NCBI GenBank assembly: GCA_036276115.1
Contig: DATBEM010000037.1
Location: 1-64,000, forward strand
DNA length: 64,000 nucleotides
From: Trebonia sp036276115
Lineage (GTDB): Bacteria > Actinomycetota > Actinomycetes > Streptosporangiales > Streptosporangiaceae
Reading direction: 5' to 3'
This document shows, in pieces, positions 51,942 through 59,547 of the stretch. The position numbers were made by a program, and so were the translations under genes. Under the pieces are notes generated by a model. That model worked only from the letters and a program-made list of their open reading frames with translations. It ran no database searches and was not told the origin of the DNA. Numbering within the stretch: position 1 is the first letter of the stretch; each line of letters opens with the position of its first letter.

Positions 51942-53554
51942 ACCCGACCAACCCCGAAGAGCTTGACGTTCCCGCGATCATGCGGATTGGCGCGGCCCGC
52001 ATGACGGCCGGGCTTGACCACATGGCGCGGATCGACCTCGAAGGGCACGCCCGCGTCTTCGGGGCATTGCCCCGCATGACCGCCGATCAGCTGGTGGAGG
52101 CGGCCACCCAGGTGGACCTGCGCGGCCAGGGCGGGGCCGCGTTCCCGTTCGCGCGCAAGCTGCGGGCCGTCATCGACGCTGCCCGCCGGGCGGATGAGCC
52201 GCCGGTCATCGTCGTCAACGCCGCCGAGGGCGAGCCGGGCTCGTTCAAGGACAAGATGCTCCTGATCAGGTCGCCGTACCTGGTCCTGAGCGGTGCCGCC
52301 CTCGTCGCCGAGGCGATCGGGGCGGAGGAGATCATCGTCGGGGTGACTGGCAACGAGCTCGCCAACCGCTCGCTGGAGGCCGCCATCAAGGCCGAGCCGG
52401 GGCTACGGAAGATGGTGCACGTCTTCCAGCAGCCCGAGCGGTTCATCTCCGGCGAGTCGGGCGCGCTGGTCCGCGGGATCAACGGGAAGAAGCCACTGCC
52501 CCCAGGCCGCAAGCAACTCGCCGCCGAGAAGGGCGTGGACGACGGTCCCACCCTGCTGTCCAACGCCTCGACGTTCGCCCAGGTATCGGTCCTGGCCCTG
52601 CTCGGGCCGCAGCGCTTCGCCTCCGTCGGCGCGCCCGAGGAGCCGGGGACGGTCTTGCTCTCCGTCAGCGGCTCGGCCCGGCGCCCGGCCGTCGTGGAGT
52701 GCCCGACCGGGGTGCCGCTCGGGCACGTCCTCGACGTCTGCGAGGCGCCAGCGGGCGACGGGGTGCTCGTCGGCGGCTACCACGGCCTGTGGCTGGATGC
52801 CGAGGTCGCCTACCAGGTGCCGGTCGGGCGGGAGGGCCTCGCGTCGGTGGCGGGCACGTTCGGCGCGGGCGTGGTCCTTCCCCTCGGCGAGGGCACCTGC
52901 CCCCTGGGCGAAGTCGCGCGGATCGCCAGCTACCTCGCGGGCGAGTCATCCGGCCAGTGCGGTCCGTGCAAGCTCGGCCTGCCCGCCATCGCGCGGGCGC
53001 TGAACGCCATCGTGGACGGGTCGGGCGGCATGGAGGCGATCGACGTCGCCCGCCGGGCCGCCGCCGCGACAATCCGGCGGGGCGCCTGCTCCCACCCGGA
53101 CGGGACCATCCGCATGGTGATGTCCGCCCTCGAGGTCTTCACCGAGGACCTGGCCGCGCACGTCTTCCACACCACCTGCGGCCGGCCCGTGCGGGGCGTC
53201 CTGCCGCTGCCGGCTGGCCCCGAGACCGACAGCGACCGGCTGCTGACGGTTGACTGGGTCCGGTGCCAGGGCCACGGCCTGTGCGCTCACCTCGTGCCGG
53301 AGCTCATTCACCTAGACGCGAACGGCTTCCCGGTCATCATGAGCATCCCGGTGCCGCCCTGGCTGGAGAAGGACGCCCAGCAAGCCGTCGAGATGTGCCC
53401 CGCCCTGGCCCTGCGGCTGGCGGCCGACCCGCGCAAGCAGGGCGGCGGGCGCCCACCGGGCCCGGAGCAGGCGCTCCCGGTCCCGGTGCTGCGCAGGGGC
53501 CTGGTCGGTGGCGGCTCGGGGCGACCGGCGATCGGGCCGTCATCACGCGGCTAG
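51938..53554 (+). CDS. NuoF-like flavoprotein fused to a C-terminal ferredoxin domain
   Basis: The protein has 538 residues from TTG 51938, overlapping the previous stop (TTGA). The NuoF-like part has RGQGGAAFPFARK (flavin loop), NAAEGEPGSFKDK (nucleotide site) and the 4Fe-4S motif SSGQCGPCKLG with a distal Cys in RRGACSHP. A C-terminal ferredoxin (about 430-500) has CQGHGLCAHLVPEL and EMCPALAL; three Cys fit a 3Fe-4S or incomplete 4Fe-4S cluster. Expected function: transfer of electrons between a pyridine nucleotide and the membrane cytochrome b-like partner; direction unknown. The last about 35 residues are disordered. Confidence 0.82.
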   Translation: MNPTNPEELDVPAIMRIGAARMTAGLDHMARIDLEGHARVFGALPRMTADQLVEAATQVDLRGQGGAAFPFARKLRAVIDAARRADEPPVIVVNAAEGEPGSFKDKMLLIRSPYLVLSGAALVAEAIGAEEIIVGVTGNELANRSLEAAIKAEPGLRKMVHVFQQPERFISGESGALVRGINGKKPLPPGRKQLAAEKGVDDGPTLLSNASTFAQVSVLALLGPQRFASVGAPEEPGTVLLSVSGSARRPAVVECPTGVPLGHVLDVCEAPAGDGVLVGGYHGLWLDAEVAYQVPVGREGLASVAGTFGAGVVLPLGEGTCPLGEVARIASYLAGESSGQCGPCKLGLPAIARALNAIVDGSGGMEAIDVARRAAAATIRRGACSHPDGTIRMVMSALEVFTEDLAAHVFHTTCGRPVRGVLPLPAGPETDSDRLLTVDWVRCQGHGLCAHLVPELIHLDANGFPVIMSIPVPPWLEKDAQQAVEMCPALALRLAADPRKQGGGRPPGPEQALPVPVLRRGLVGGGSGRPAIGPSSRG

Positions 53555-53570
53555 ACCGCCGGTCCCCGGC

Positions 53571-54896
53571 CTAGCGAGAGGCGGCCGGGGCGGCCACGGC
53601 CCACCCGGCCGACCGCCACAAGGACGGCCGGATCGCCTGGCAGCCGTCAATGAGCAGCCTGGCCCGGACCGCCGCCGCGGCGGCGGCCGGGTTGATCGCG
53701 GCGAACTCCGGCCAGGCGGTGCCGATGAGCACCGCGTCGGCCTCGTGGGCGGCTGCGAGGGCACTGTCGGCGAAGCCGAGGTGCGGGAAGCTGGCCACCG
53801 CGTTGCCAATGGCGACCGGGTCGTAGACGACGACCTCGGCGCCGAGGCGGGTGAGCCGGTCGGCCACGTCCAGGCTGGGGGAGTCCCGCACGTCGTCGGT
53901 CCCGGCCTTGAACGCCGCCCCCCACAGCGCGATCCGCTTGCCGTGCAGCGGGCCCGCGAACGCCTGCGCGAGGTCCACGATGTCCTGCCGCCGCTGCGTG
54001 TTGACGTCGTCAACCGCCGACAGCAGGGCCTGCGCGCCCGGGACGCCGGCTGCCGCCGCGAAGGCGGCCAGGCCCCGGACGTCCTTGGGCAGGCAGCCGC
54101 CCCCGTAGCCCAGGCCCGGCGTCAGGAAGCCCGGGCCGATCCGCGCGTCGAGGGCGACGGCCTCGGCGATCGCGGCCGTATCCCCGCCGGTCGCGGCAGC
54201 GAGGTCGCTGATCGCGTTGAGCAGGGTGAGCTTGGTGGCGAGGAACGCGTTGGCGGCCGCCTTGGCGAGCTCGGCGCTCACCGGGTCGGTGATGACGAGC
54301 GGGACGCCCCGGCGGGTCAGCGGCCGGTAGACCTCGCGGATCACCGTCTCGGCGGCGCTGCTGGGAACGCCCACGACGATCCGGTCGGGCATGAGGGAGT
54401 CGCTGATGGCGCTGCCGGTCCGCAGGAACTCGGGGTTCCACGCGACCTCGACCAGGGCGGGGCCCGGCCGGCCGGCGGTGGCCAGCTTGCTGAGCTCCAG
54501 GGCCAGCTGGGTGGCGGTGCCGGGCGGGACGGTCGACCGGCCGACGATGAGGGACGGGCGGGTCACGTGCGCGGCCAGGGCGCGGGCGGCGCTGAAGACC
54601 TGGGTCAGGTCGTGGCCGTCATCGTCGGGCAGGCTCGGGGTCGAAACGCTCAGCAGGTGGACGGTGGCGAAGGCGGCTGCCTCGGCGAAGCTCGTGGTGA
54701 ATCGCAGCCGCCCGGCTCGCAGCTTGCGCGTGAGCAGTTCATCGAGGCCGGGCTCGTGGAACCAGGCCCGCCCGCTGCTCAGCAGCGCGATCCGCGCCTC
54801 ATCGACGTCTACCCCGAGCACCTCGTGGCCGATCTCGGCCAGGCAGGCGGCCTGGGTAGCGCCCAGATGGCCACAGCCGATCACGGTAAGCCTCAT
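53571..54896 (-). CDS. UDP-glucose 6-dehydrogenase-like nucleotide-sugar dehydrogenase
   Basis: The protein has 441 residues from ATG 54896; TACCTT ends six bases upstream, so it is leaderless. NAD motif VIGCGHLGATQAACLAE, WNPEFLRTGSA, catalytic Cys268 in GYGGGCLPKD, and the C-terminal Rossmann (LWGAAFKAGTDDVRDSPS). It oxidises UDP-glucose to UDP-glucuronate or a related sugar for cell-surface polymers. The C-terminal end (GWAVAAPAASR) is unremarkable. No glycosyltransferase cluster is adjacent. Confidence 0.88.
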   Translation of the reverse strand: MRLTVIGCGHLGATQAACLAEIGHEVLGVDVDEARIALLSSGRAWFHEPGLDELLTRKLRAGRLRFTTSFAEAAAFATVHLLSVSTPSLPDDDGHDLTQVFSAARALAAHVTRPSLIVGRSTVPPGTATQLALELSKLATAGRPGPALVEVAWNPEFLRTGSAISDSLMPDRIVVGVPSSAAETVIREVYRPLTRRGVPLVITDPVSAELAKAAANAFLATKLTLLNAISDLAAATGGDTAAIAEAVALDARIGPGFLTPGLGYGGGCLPKDVRGLAAFAAAAGVPGAQALLSAVDDVNTQRRQDIVDLAQAFAGPLHGKRIALWGAAFKAGTDDVRDSPSLDVADRLTRLGAEVVVYDPVAIGNAVASFPHLGFADSALAAAHEADAVLIGTAWPEFAAINPAAAAAAVRARLLIDGCQAIRPSLWRSAGWAVAAPAASR

Positions 54897-54967
54897 AGTG
54901 GCAAGGTAGTGAGCTGGCCGCGCGGATGTGCGCGATTACGCCACTTCCGGCGCCGGGGCGACCTCGG

Positions 54968-55228
54968 TCAGCCCATCGTGCCCTCATGCCGCAAGATCGC
55001 CGCGAGCTCGCGGTCGAACTCCGCGAGCGCGCCCCGCAGCGCGCATTCCAGCCATGGGTCCGGCCGCGGCCGCAGGTGCCCGCTGACGCAGGCGACTGCC
55101 CGGCCAGCCACGTCGGCCAGGACGGCCAGCGCCTTCCGGGCGGCGACCAGCAACACCAGCACGGCCGGGAAGACCAGGTTGAATAGCAGCGGAACGCCGT
55201 GTGCGGCACTGTCCGGATCTCCGAACAT
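54968..55228 (-). CDS. Small membrane protein of unknown function
   Basis: The protein has 86 residues from ATG 55228, with GGGGAGGTG six bases upstream. One hydrophobic helix (LLFNLVFPAVLVLLVAARKALAV region, about 15-37) is followed by a charged helix (LECALRGALAEFDRELAAIL). No family is recognised. It may be a single-pass regulator or remnant. Confidence 0.5.
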   Translation of the reverse strand: MFGDPDSAAHGVPLLFNLVFPAVLVLLVAARKALAVLADVAGRAVACVSGHLRPRPDPWLECALRGALAEFDRELAAILRHEGTMG

Positions 55229-55579
55229 CGCGAACACCTCCCCGAAGCTCCTGGCTAGCCAACGTTACGCTATGTAATGAGTCAAGCACAGTAAGTGCCC
55301 ATCTCATCAAGGGGCGCTGTCCGATGTGCACCGGCGAATGCGTCATTCCCTCCTACAGTGGACGCCTCGCGGGCGCCTGCGGTGTACTTCCTTAACATTT
55401 TTTTTATTGTGCCTTGCTGTGTGCAACTGCGCGTTGCGTCGCTGGCCGGGCTTCCGGGCCACCATGGAAGGCCGGAGCGGCCACGGCAGTTCCCGGGGTG
55501 AAAGCTGATTTATCGCAACCAGGCGCCCCGCGTCGGCGTCTTGGATTTCGTTCGGCAAGCGCACAGATAGGGGACGTGA
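55229..55579. other. AT-richer interval before the lectin-like pseudogene
   Basis: Contains a run of eight T after CTTAACA (about 55399), unusual in this genome, and TTGACT-like sequence on the minus strand (about 55280). No coding or RNA feature is recognised. Confidence 0.4.
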
Positions 55580-56257
55580 ATGCTGCGCACGATACGCACG
55601 AGCACCGGGATGAGACTCGCCGCGACTGCAATTGCCACGATGGGGATTGCCGCTCCGGTAATGACCGGCGGGGCTGCGGCGAACGCCGCGGCAACGACGC
55701 TCGCGGTTGGACCGGATGGTCCCCGCTCCCAGGCGGGTACACCCTGGCCAGCGGTCCGGCGGCCATCCGAGAGGCCGGGAGCGGCGATATCGGGGTCTTC
55801 GGGGCCGGGCCAGACAAGGCCCTGCGGGTCGATACCTGGCAGGCGGGCATCGGCTGGTCGGGCCAGCAGAGCATCGGCGGCAGCGTGGCCGGCGCGCCGA
55901 CCCCGGTGAACGACGAGGCGAGTGGCGGCCACCTCGAGGTGTACTCGGCCGCCGCGGACGGCTCGGCCCTCAGTTACGTTCGGTCGTCAACGATACCGAA
56001 AGCGGCCACATCGAGGTCTATGCCCAGGAGACCTCGGGCCTCCTGGAGGAAGACGCGCGCACACCAGCGGCTGGCTCGGGTTCGCCAGCACGCCCGGGAC
56101 CCAGCCGGTCGGGCCGGACCCGGTCGTGATCTCGGGCTCGCGGCCGACACCGTTCGGGCTGAACATTTACGCCAACGTCGTCAATGGCGCCGCTCCGGCG
56201 CAGCCTGCCCTGCGAACCTGGGCCGGTGCCTGGAGTAACTGGTTCCTCTTCAGCTAA
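55580..56257 (+). pseudogene. Secreted PLL-like lectin (DUF346-type repeats), frameshifted
   Basis: ATG 55580 opens a good signal peptide (LAATAIATMGIAAPVMTGGAAANA) in frame 2. The propeller-like repeats continue in frame 1 from about 55700 (GWTGWSPLPGGYTLASGPAAI, GDIGVFGAGPDKALRV). They move to frame 3 from about 55980 (VVNDTESGHIEVYAQETSG) and back to frame 2 from about 56065 (TSGWLGFASTPGTQPVGPDPVV, ending SNWFLFS at 56257). Three shifts are needed for one protein of about 225 residues. The motif W..W.PL.G....SGPAA is typical of PLL/fucose-lectin-like repeats. It is either a decayed gene or a stretch of sequencing errors. Confidence 0.7.
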
Positions 56258-56270
56258 CGGCCCGATTTGC

Positions 56271-56308
56271 CGCTCCCCGCGCCGCCCTATCAGGCGGCGC
56301 GGGAAGCG
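56271..56308. terminator. Hairpin between the pseudogene and the tRNA-like locus
   Basis: CCCGCGCCGCC (56276-56286), loop CTATCA, GGCGGCGCGGG (56293-56303): 11 bp, extended by four more pairs after one mismatch. Serves the plus-strand pseudogene and, on the minus strand, lies 37 bases beyond the tRNA-like 5' half. Confidence 0.75.
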
Positions 56309-56338
56309 CTTCTCGAGGGCGGAGGAAAGCGGGGCGGC

Positions 56339-56420
56339 TATTTAGCCTGATGCTCTGCCGCTGAGCTACACTCCGGCTAACCGGAATGGCGGGACTCGAA
56401 CCCGCGACCGTCAGATCCCG
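56339..56420 (-). tRNA. Circularly permuted tRNA-like locus (3' half precedes 5' half)
   Basis: Reading the minus strand, the 3' half comes first: TCTGA (anticodon stem), variable CGGTC, T arm GCGGG-TTCGAGT-CCCGC, acceptor CATTCCG and G73 (56415-56381). After TTAGC follows the 5' half: acceptor CGGAGTG, TA, D arm GCTC-AGCGGCA-GAGC, A26, anticodon stem TCAGG, then CT (56375-56344). CGGAGTG pairs with CATTCCG (7/7, one G-U) and TCAGG with TCTGA (5/5, one G-U). T8, G15/C48, G18G19, T54T55C56 and A58 are all present. Neither half has a normal partner on its other side. Rejoining at the loop as CU + CGGGA would give anticodon CGG (proline, with C1-G72), which is inference. It could also be the remnant of a tandem tRNA pair. 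Confidence 0.5.
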
Positions 56421-56439
56421 TTGAGAAGTAAGCGACCCC

Positions 56440-57627
56440 ATGGCCTCCGGGCAAAAGGCTACGTTTCCCGGGCCGGGCCGCGCTACTGATTATCTGGTCA
56501 CGGCCACGCGGCCGGCGTCCGGGCCTTCCGCTGCGCGCAGGTGCGGTCGCACGCGGTCGCATGGCTTCCTCGCCCGGCCCGCGCCCGGCTTCCGTCCGCA
56601 GCCCCGCCCGCGCAGCCAGGATCTTGTGGTGGAAGCGCTGCTCGCCTCGGGCGAGCTCAGCCGGGCGGAGCTGGTGCAGGCCACCGGCCTGTCGCGGGCG
56701 ACCCTCAGCCGCCTGGCGGCCGAGTTGCTGGCAGCGGGAGTGCTGGTCGAGGCGCCCGGTCCCCCCGGGCCAGGTCGCGGGCGAGTGCCGCGGCGGCTGG
56801 GCCTGGCCGGCCGCGCCGGGCTGGTTGGCGCGCTCGCGTTCGGCGACGGCGAGCTGCGGGCCGCGCTGGGGGACGCGGGCGGCCGCGTCCTGGCCGAGCA
56901 GCGCGTGGACCTGCCTGTCGGCAACGATGCCGCCGCCGCGCTTGACGTGGCCGCCGGACTGCTCGGCGAGCTGCTCGCCAGCCGGGCGGACCGGTCCGAG
57001 GGCGCCCTGGCGCGCGTGGTCATGGGCCTGCCCTGCTCGATCGACGAGCGCACGGGGCGGGTGTCGTACAACGACATGCTGCCCGGCTGGCTGGGCCTGG
57101 CCCGGCGGCTGAGCTCGCCCGCCGGTGCGGGTGCCCGGTGGACCGCCACGTACTACCCGACCAGTGACTTCACCGGCACCCCGATCGGGACCGAGAACGT
57201 CACCAGCCTGGACGTGGCGACCAAGCCGGCCATCGTCGGCTCGGCCACCACCTGGTCGGTCACGTACACGGCCACGATGACCTTGCCGACCGCCGTCCAG
57301 GACCTGTTCGGCCTCACGGCCGGCGCCGTCGCGACCCTGAAGGTCGGCGGCCAGACCATCACCTCCTACACCCCGGGTACCGGCTCCAGCTTCAGCGGCC
57401 TGGCCAGCGTGCCCGCGGGCACCCCGACCCCGTTCGAGCTCGGCGCCTCGGGAAGGCCCTTCCTGGAAGGCTTGCGCGACTCCCTCGACCGCTACGCCCA
57501 GCCCGCGACCGCGGCCGCCGTGAACGTGACCAGCGCTCACCTGGGCCTGCGGGCCGAGGGCATGGGCGCCGTCGGCACCGCCATCAGCCATAGCGGCGAG
57601 CTGACCGTCACCGCGTCAATGGGATAG
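56440..57627 (+). CDS. Chimeric ROK-family regulator with its core replaced by a beta-rich segment
   Basis: The frame opens at ATG 56440, but the first about 60 residues do not look like a protein start; the helix-turn-helix is LLASGELSRAELVQATGLSRATLSRLAAELL (about 66-96). The ROK sugar-kinase-like domain begins (GLAGRAGLVGALAFGDGEL, VMGLPCSIDERTGRVSYND) and breaks off after LARRLSSPAG (about residue 228). About 105 residues follow of a different kind (WTATYYPTSDFTGTPIG, TSYTPGTGSSFSGLASVP), resembling an extracellular PA14-like or beta-sandwich segment. Then ROK-like C-terminal sequence returns (FLEGLRDSLDRYAQPATA, LGLRAEGMGAVGTAI). The ligand/ATP part is lost, so activity is doubtful. Confidence 0.55.
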   Translation: MASGQKATFPGPGRATDYLVTATRPASGPSAARRCGRTRSHGFLARPAPGFRPQPRPRSQDLVVEALLASGELSRAELVQATGLSRATLSRLAAELLAAGVLVEAPGPPGPGRGRVPRRLGLAGRAGLVGALAFGDGELRAALGDAGGRVLAEQRVDLPVGNDAAAALDVAAGLLGELLASRADRSEGALARVVMGLPCSIDERTGRVSYNDMLPGWLGLARRLSSPAGAGARWTATYYPTSDFTGTPIGTENVTSLDVATKPAIVGSATTWSVTYTATMTLPTAVQDLFGLTAGAVATLKVGGQTITSYTPGTGSSFSGLASVPAGTPTPFELGASGRPFLEGLRDSLDRYAQPATAAAVNVTSAHLGLRAEGMGAVGTAISHSGELTVTASMG

Positions 57628-57656
57628 GGCCAGCGAGGCGATAGGCGCGGCCGGGA

Positions 57657-58076
57657 TCAGGCGCAGTACGCCCGCAGCGCTTCGGCGTCGGACTTCCACC
57701 GGGCCAGGTCAGCCTCGGTCGGCCCGTTGCCGGCATAGTCGATGCCAAGGCTCAGGTCGTCAGTCGCCACCGCGTTCGACAGCACCGAGACCTTGCTCCC
57801 GTTCGGCGCCCCCAGCTTGGTGGCCTCCGTGCTCGCCTGCTGCTCGCTCGCTGGCGGCGAAGCAGGCAACGCCGCCAGCGCCTGCGCGCACCCAGCCGGC
57901 AACGACGAGCCCGCCGACGCCCCGCCGCTCCCCGTGGGCGCGCCCGTGGCAGTCCTCCCGGTCGCACTGGCACTGACGCCCGGGGCAGGGGACGCCGACG
58001 AGCAGGCGCCCACCCCAAGGCCGACCGCAATGACGCCAACGACGATGGTTACGGTAACAGAAGCGATTCGACCCAT
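57657..58076 (-). CDS. Small secreted lipoprotein of unknown function
   Basis: The protein has 139 residues from ATG 58076; ATG 58118 is possible but gives a long N-terminal region. The signal peptide ends with a lipobox GVGAC (Cys about residue 25). A Ser/Ala/Gly-rich linker follows, then a small domain of about 85 residues with two Cys (AGCAQAL near its start, AYCA at the end) that may form a disulphide. No family is recognised. Confidence 0.7.
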   Translation of the reverse strand: MGRIASVTVTIVVGVIAVGLGVGACSSASPAPGVSASATGRTATGAPTGSGGASAGSSLPAGCAQALAALPASPPASEQQASTEATKLGAPNGSKVSVLSNAVATDDLSLGIDYAGNGPTEADLARWKSDAEALRAYCA

Positions 58077-58294
58077 AACCGATTGAACGCGCCAAGTCGT
58101 GCCGATGACAGCACGCATGCCCGTTTCGTACCCACCTTGACATCAGAAAGATACCGATAGATAGCCCTAGGTAGCCTTGAGCATCTCCAGCCACGATAGG
58201 TGGCGAAGGGGTGGCGGTGGTGGTGTGGTGATGAGCGACGCCAGCCCGCACGCCCGCCGGAAGGCCCGGCAAAGAGAATCTCGCGGAACGCCGA

Positions 58295-58350
58295 GCAACC
58301 AGCCGTAAACAGAGGCGCACCGGGGGGTTCCGAGGGTCGCCCTCCCCGGG
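58295..58350. repeat. Dispersed hairpin element, copy 2 (downstream of tRNA-Pro)
   Basis: GCAACCA...AGAGGCGCACCGGGGGGTTCC followed by GAGGG-TCG-CCCTC (58332-58344). It aligns with the element at 35971-36024; the hairpin keeps pairing although its bases differ (AGGGGG/CCCCCT there). Confidence 0.6.
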
Positions 58351-58363
58351 CCAGCACAACGCG

Positions 58364-58394
58364 AAAACCCCCATGCTCCGAAGGAGCATGGGGG
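58364..58394 (-). terminator. Rho-independent terminator of tRNA-Pro
   Basis: On the minus strand CCCCCATGCTCC-TTC-GGAGCATGGGGG followed by TTTT, 13 bases after the tRNA. A clear 12-bp stem with a U run. Confidence 0.9.
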
Positions 58395-58406
58395 TTCCCA
58401 ATCGCG

Positions 58407-58480
58407 TCGGGGTGACAGGATTTGAACCTGCGGCCTCGTCGTCCCGAACGACGCGCGCTGCCAAGCTGCGCCACACCCCG
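58407..58480 (-). tRNA. tRNA-Pro (anticodon CGG)
   Basis: The 74-base cloverleaf has acceptor CGGGGTG/CACCCCG (C1-G72, A73), D arm GGCGCAGCTTGGCAGCGC, anticodon loop TTCGGGA and T arm CAGG-TTCAAAT-CCTG region. CCA not encoded. Confidence 0.95.
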
Positions 58481-58564
58481 GTGCATCCAGTGCCTGCCGG
58501 ACGAACCGTGGTTAGTCTAGCGGATAACCGGAGCGGAGTGCGCACTGGTTTGCGGCGCTCCGGG

Positions 58565-59488
58565 TCAGGACGTGGCGACCAGGGTCAGGAGGGTGGCCTC
58601 CGGGCGGCAGGCGAAGCGGATAGGGGCGTAGGGCGAGGTGCCCAGGCCGGCCGAGACGTGCAGCCAGGCGGTCTTGCCGCCTTCGGTGGCGACCGGGGGG
58701 TGCATGCTCAGGCCGCTGGAGCGCGCCCGGTCGATGCCGCAGTTGGTCACCAGGGCGCCGTAGCCGGGCAGGCGGATCTGCCCGCCGTGGGTGTGGCCGG
58801 CCAGGATCAGGTCGTACCCGTCGGCGGCGAACCGGTCCAGCAGCCGTGGCTCCGGGGAGTGCAGGACGCCCAGCCGGAGGTCGGCGCTGGCGTCGGCCGG
58901 ACCGGCGACCTGGTCGTAGCGGTCCCGGCTGCTGTGGGCGTCGTGGGTGCCGGCCAGGACGACGTCGAGCTGTCCCGCCTTGACCCGGCCTCGCTGGTTG
59001 TTGAGGTCCACCCAGCCGGACGCGGCCATCCCGGCCCCCAGCTCGCGCCAGGGAAGGTCGACGGGGTTCTTGTCGTGGTCGCCGGCCGAGGACCGCCACA
59101 GGTACCGTAGCGGGTTCGCCGGGCGCGGGGAGAACAGGTCGTTGGTGCCGTAGACGAAGGCGCCCGGGCGCTGCAGCAGCGGTCCGAGCGCGTCCAGGAG
59201 CGCCGGTACGGCCTGAGACGACGCGATCGAGTCGCCGGTGTTCACCACGAGGTCAGGGTTGAGCGAGTCCAGTGACCGGATGAACGACATCAGCCGGTGG
59301 CGCCCCGGGGTGAGGTGGGCGTCGGACAGGTGCAGCACCTTGAGCGGGGCGGCGCCCCGCGGGAGGACGGGGACCGTGACCTGGCGGAGCGTAAACAGGT
59401 TGCGCTCGATGACGGTGGCATAGCCCAGGGCCGCCGCGCCCCCGGCGGCGGCGAGTGTGAACAGGGTGCGTGCGCGCATGCACCCCAT
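58565..59488 (-). CDS. Membrane-anchored metallophosphoesterase
   Basis: The protein has 307 residues from ATG 59488 (ATG 59479 possible). One N-terminal hydrophobic helix (LFTLAAAGGAAALGYATV) is followed by a calcineurin-like domain: LHLSDAHLTPG, VVNTGDS, VYGTNDLF (variant of GNHD with Thr-Asn-Asp), VLHSPEP and LAGHTHGGQ. The missing His in the third motif is the place where many members bind metal 2 or the phosphate, so activity may differ. YaeI/YkuE-like proteins act on membrane or cell-wall phosphoesters. It is divergent from the YqeY gene. Confidence 0.88.
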   Translation of the reverse strand: MGCMRARTLFTLAAAGGAAALGYATVIERNLFTLRQVTVPVLPRGAAPLKVLHLSDAHLTPGRHRLMSFIRSLDSLNPDLVVNTGDSIASSQAVPALLDALGPLLQRPGAFVYGTNDLFSPRPANPLRYLWRSSAGDHDKNPVDLPWRELGAGMAASGWVDLNNQRGRVKAGQLDVVLAGTHDAHSSRDRYDQVAGPADASADLRLGVLHSPEPRLLDRFAADGYDLILAGHTHGGQIRLPGYGALVTNCGIDRARSSGLSMHPPVATEGGKTAWLHVSAGLGTSPYAPIRFACRPEATLLTLVATS

Positions 59489-59547
59489 GGTGCCATGACC
59501 GGCAAACCGCTTAGACCCCGTGGGGTGCTTCGGGCAGGATAGATCAC

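Noticed and set aside
56341..56400. Two ordinary overlapping tRNA genes
   Set aside because: Neither half has an acceptor or anticodon partner on its outer side at tRNA distance; they pair only with each other.
56250..56450. tmRNA (two-piece, permuted)
   Set aside because: Both a normal D arm and a normal anticodon stem are present, and no tag reading frame or pseudoknots are visible.
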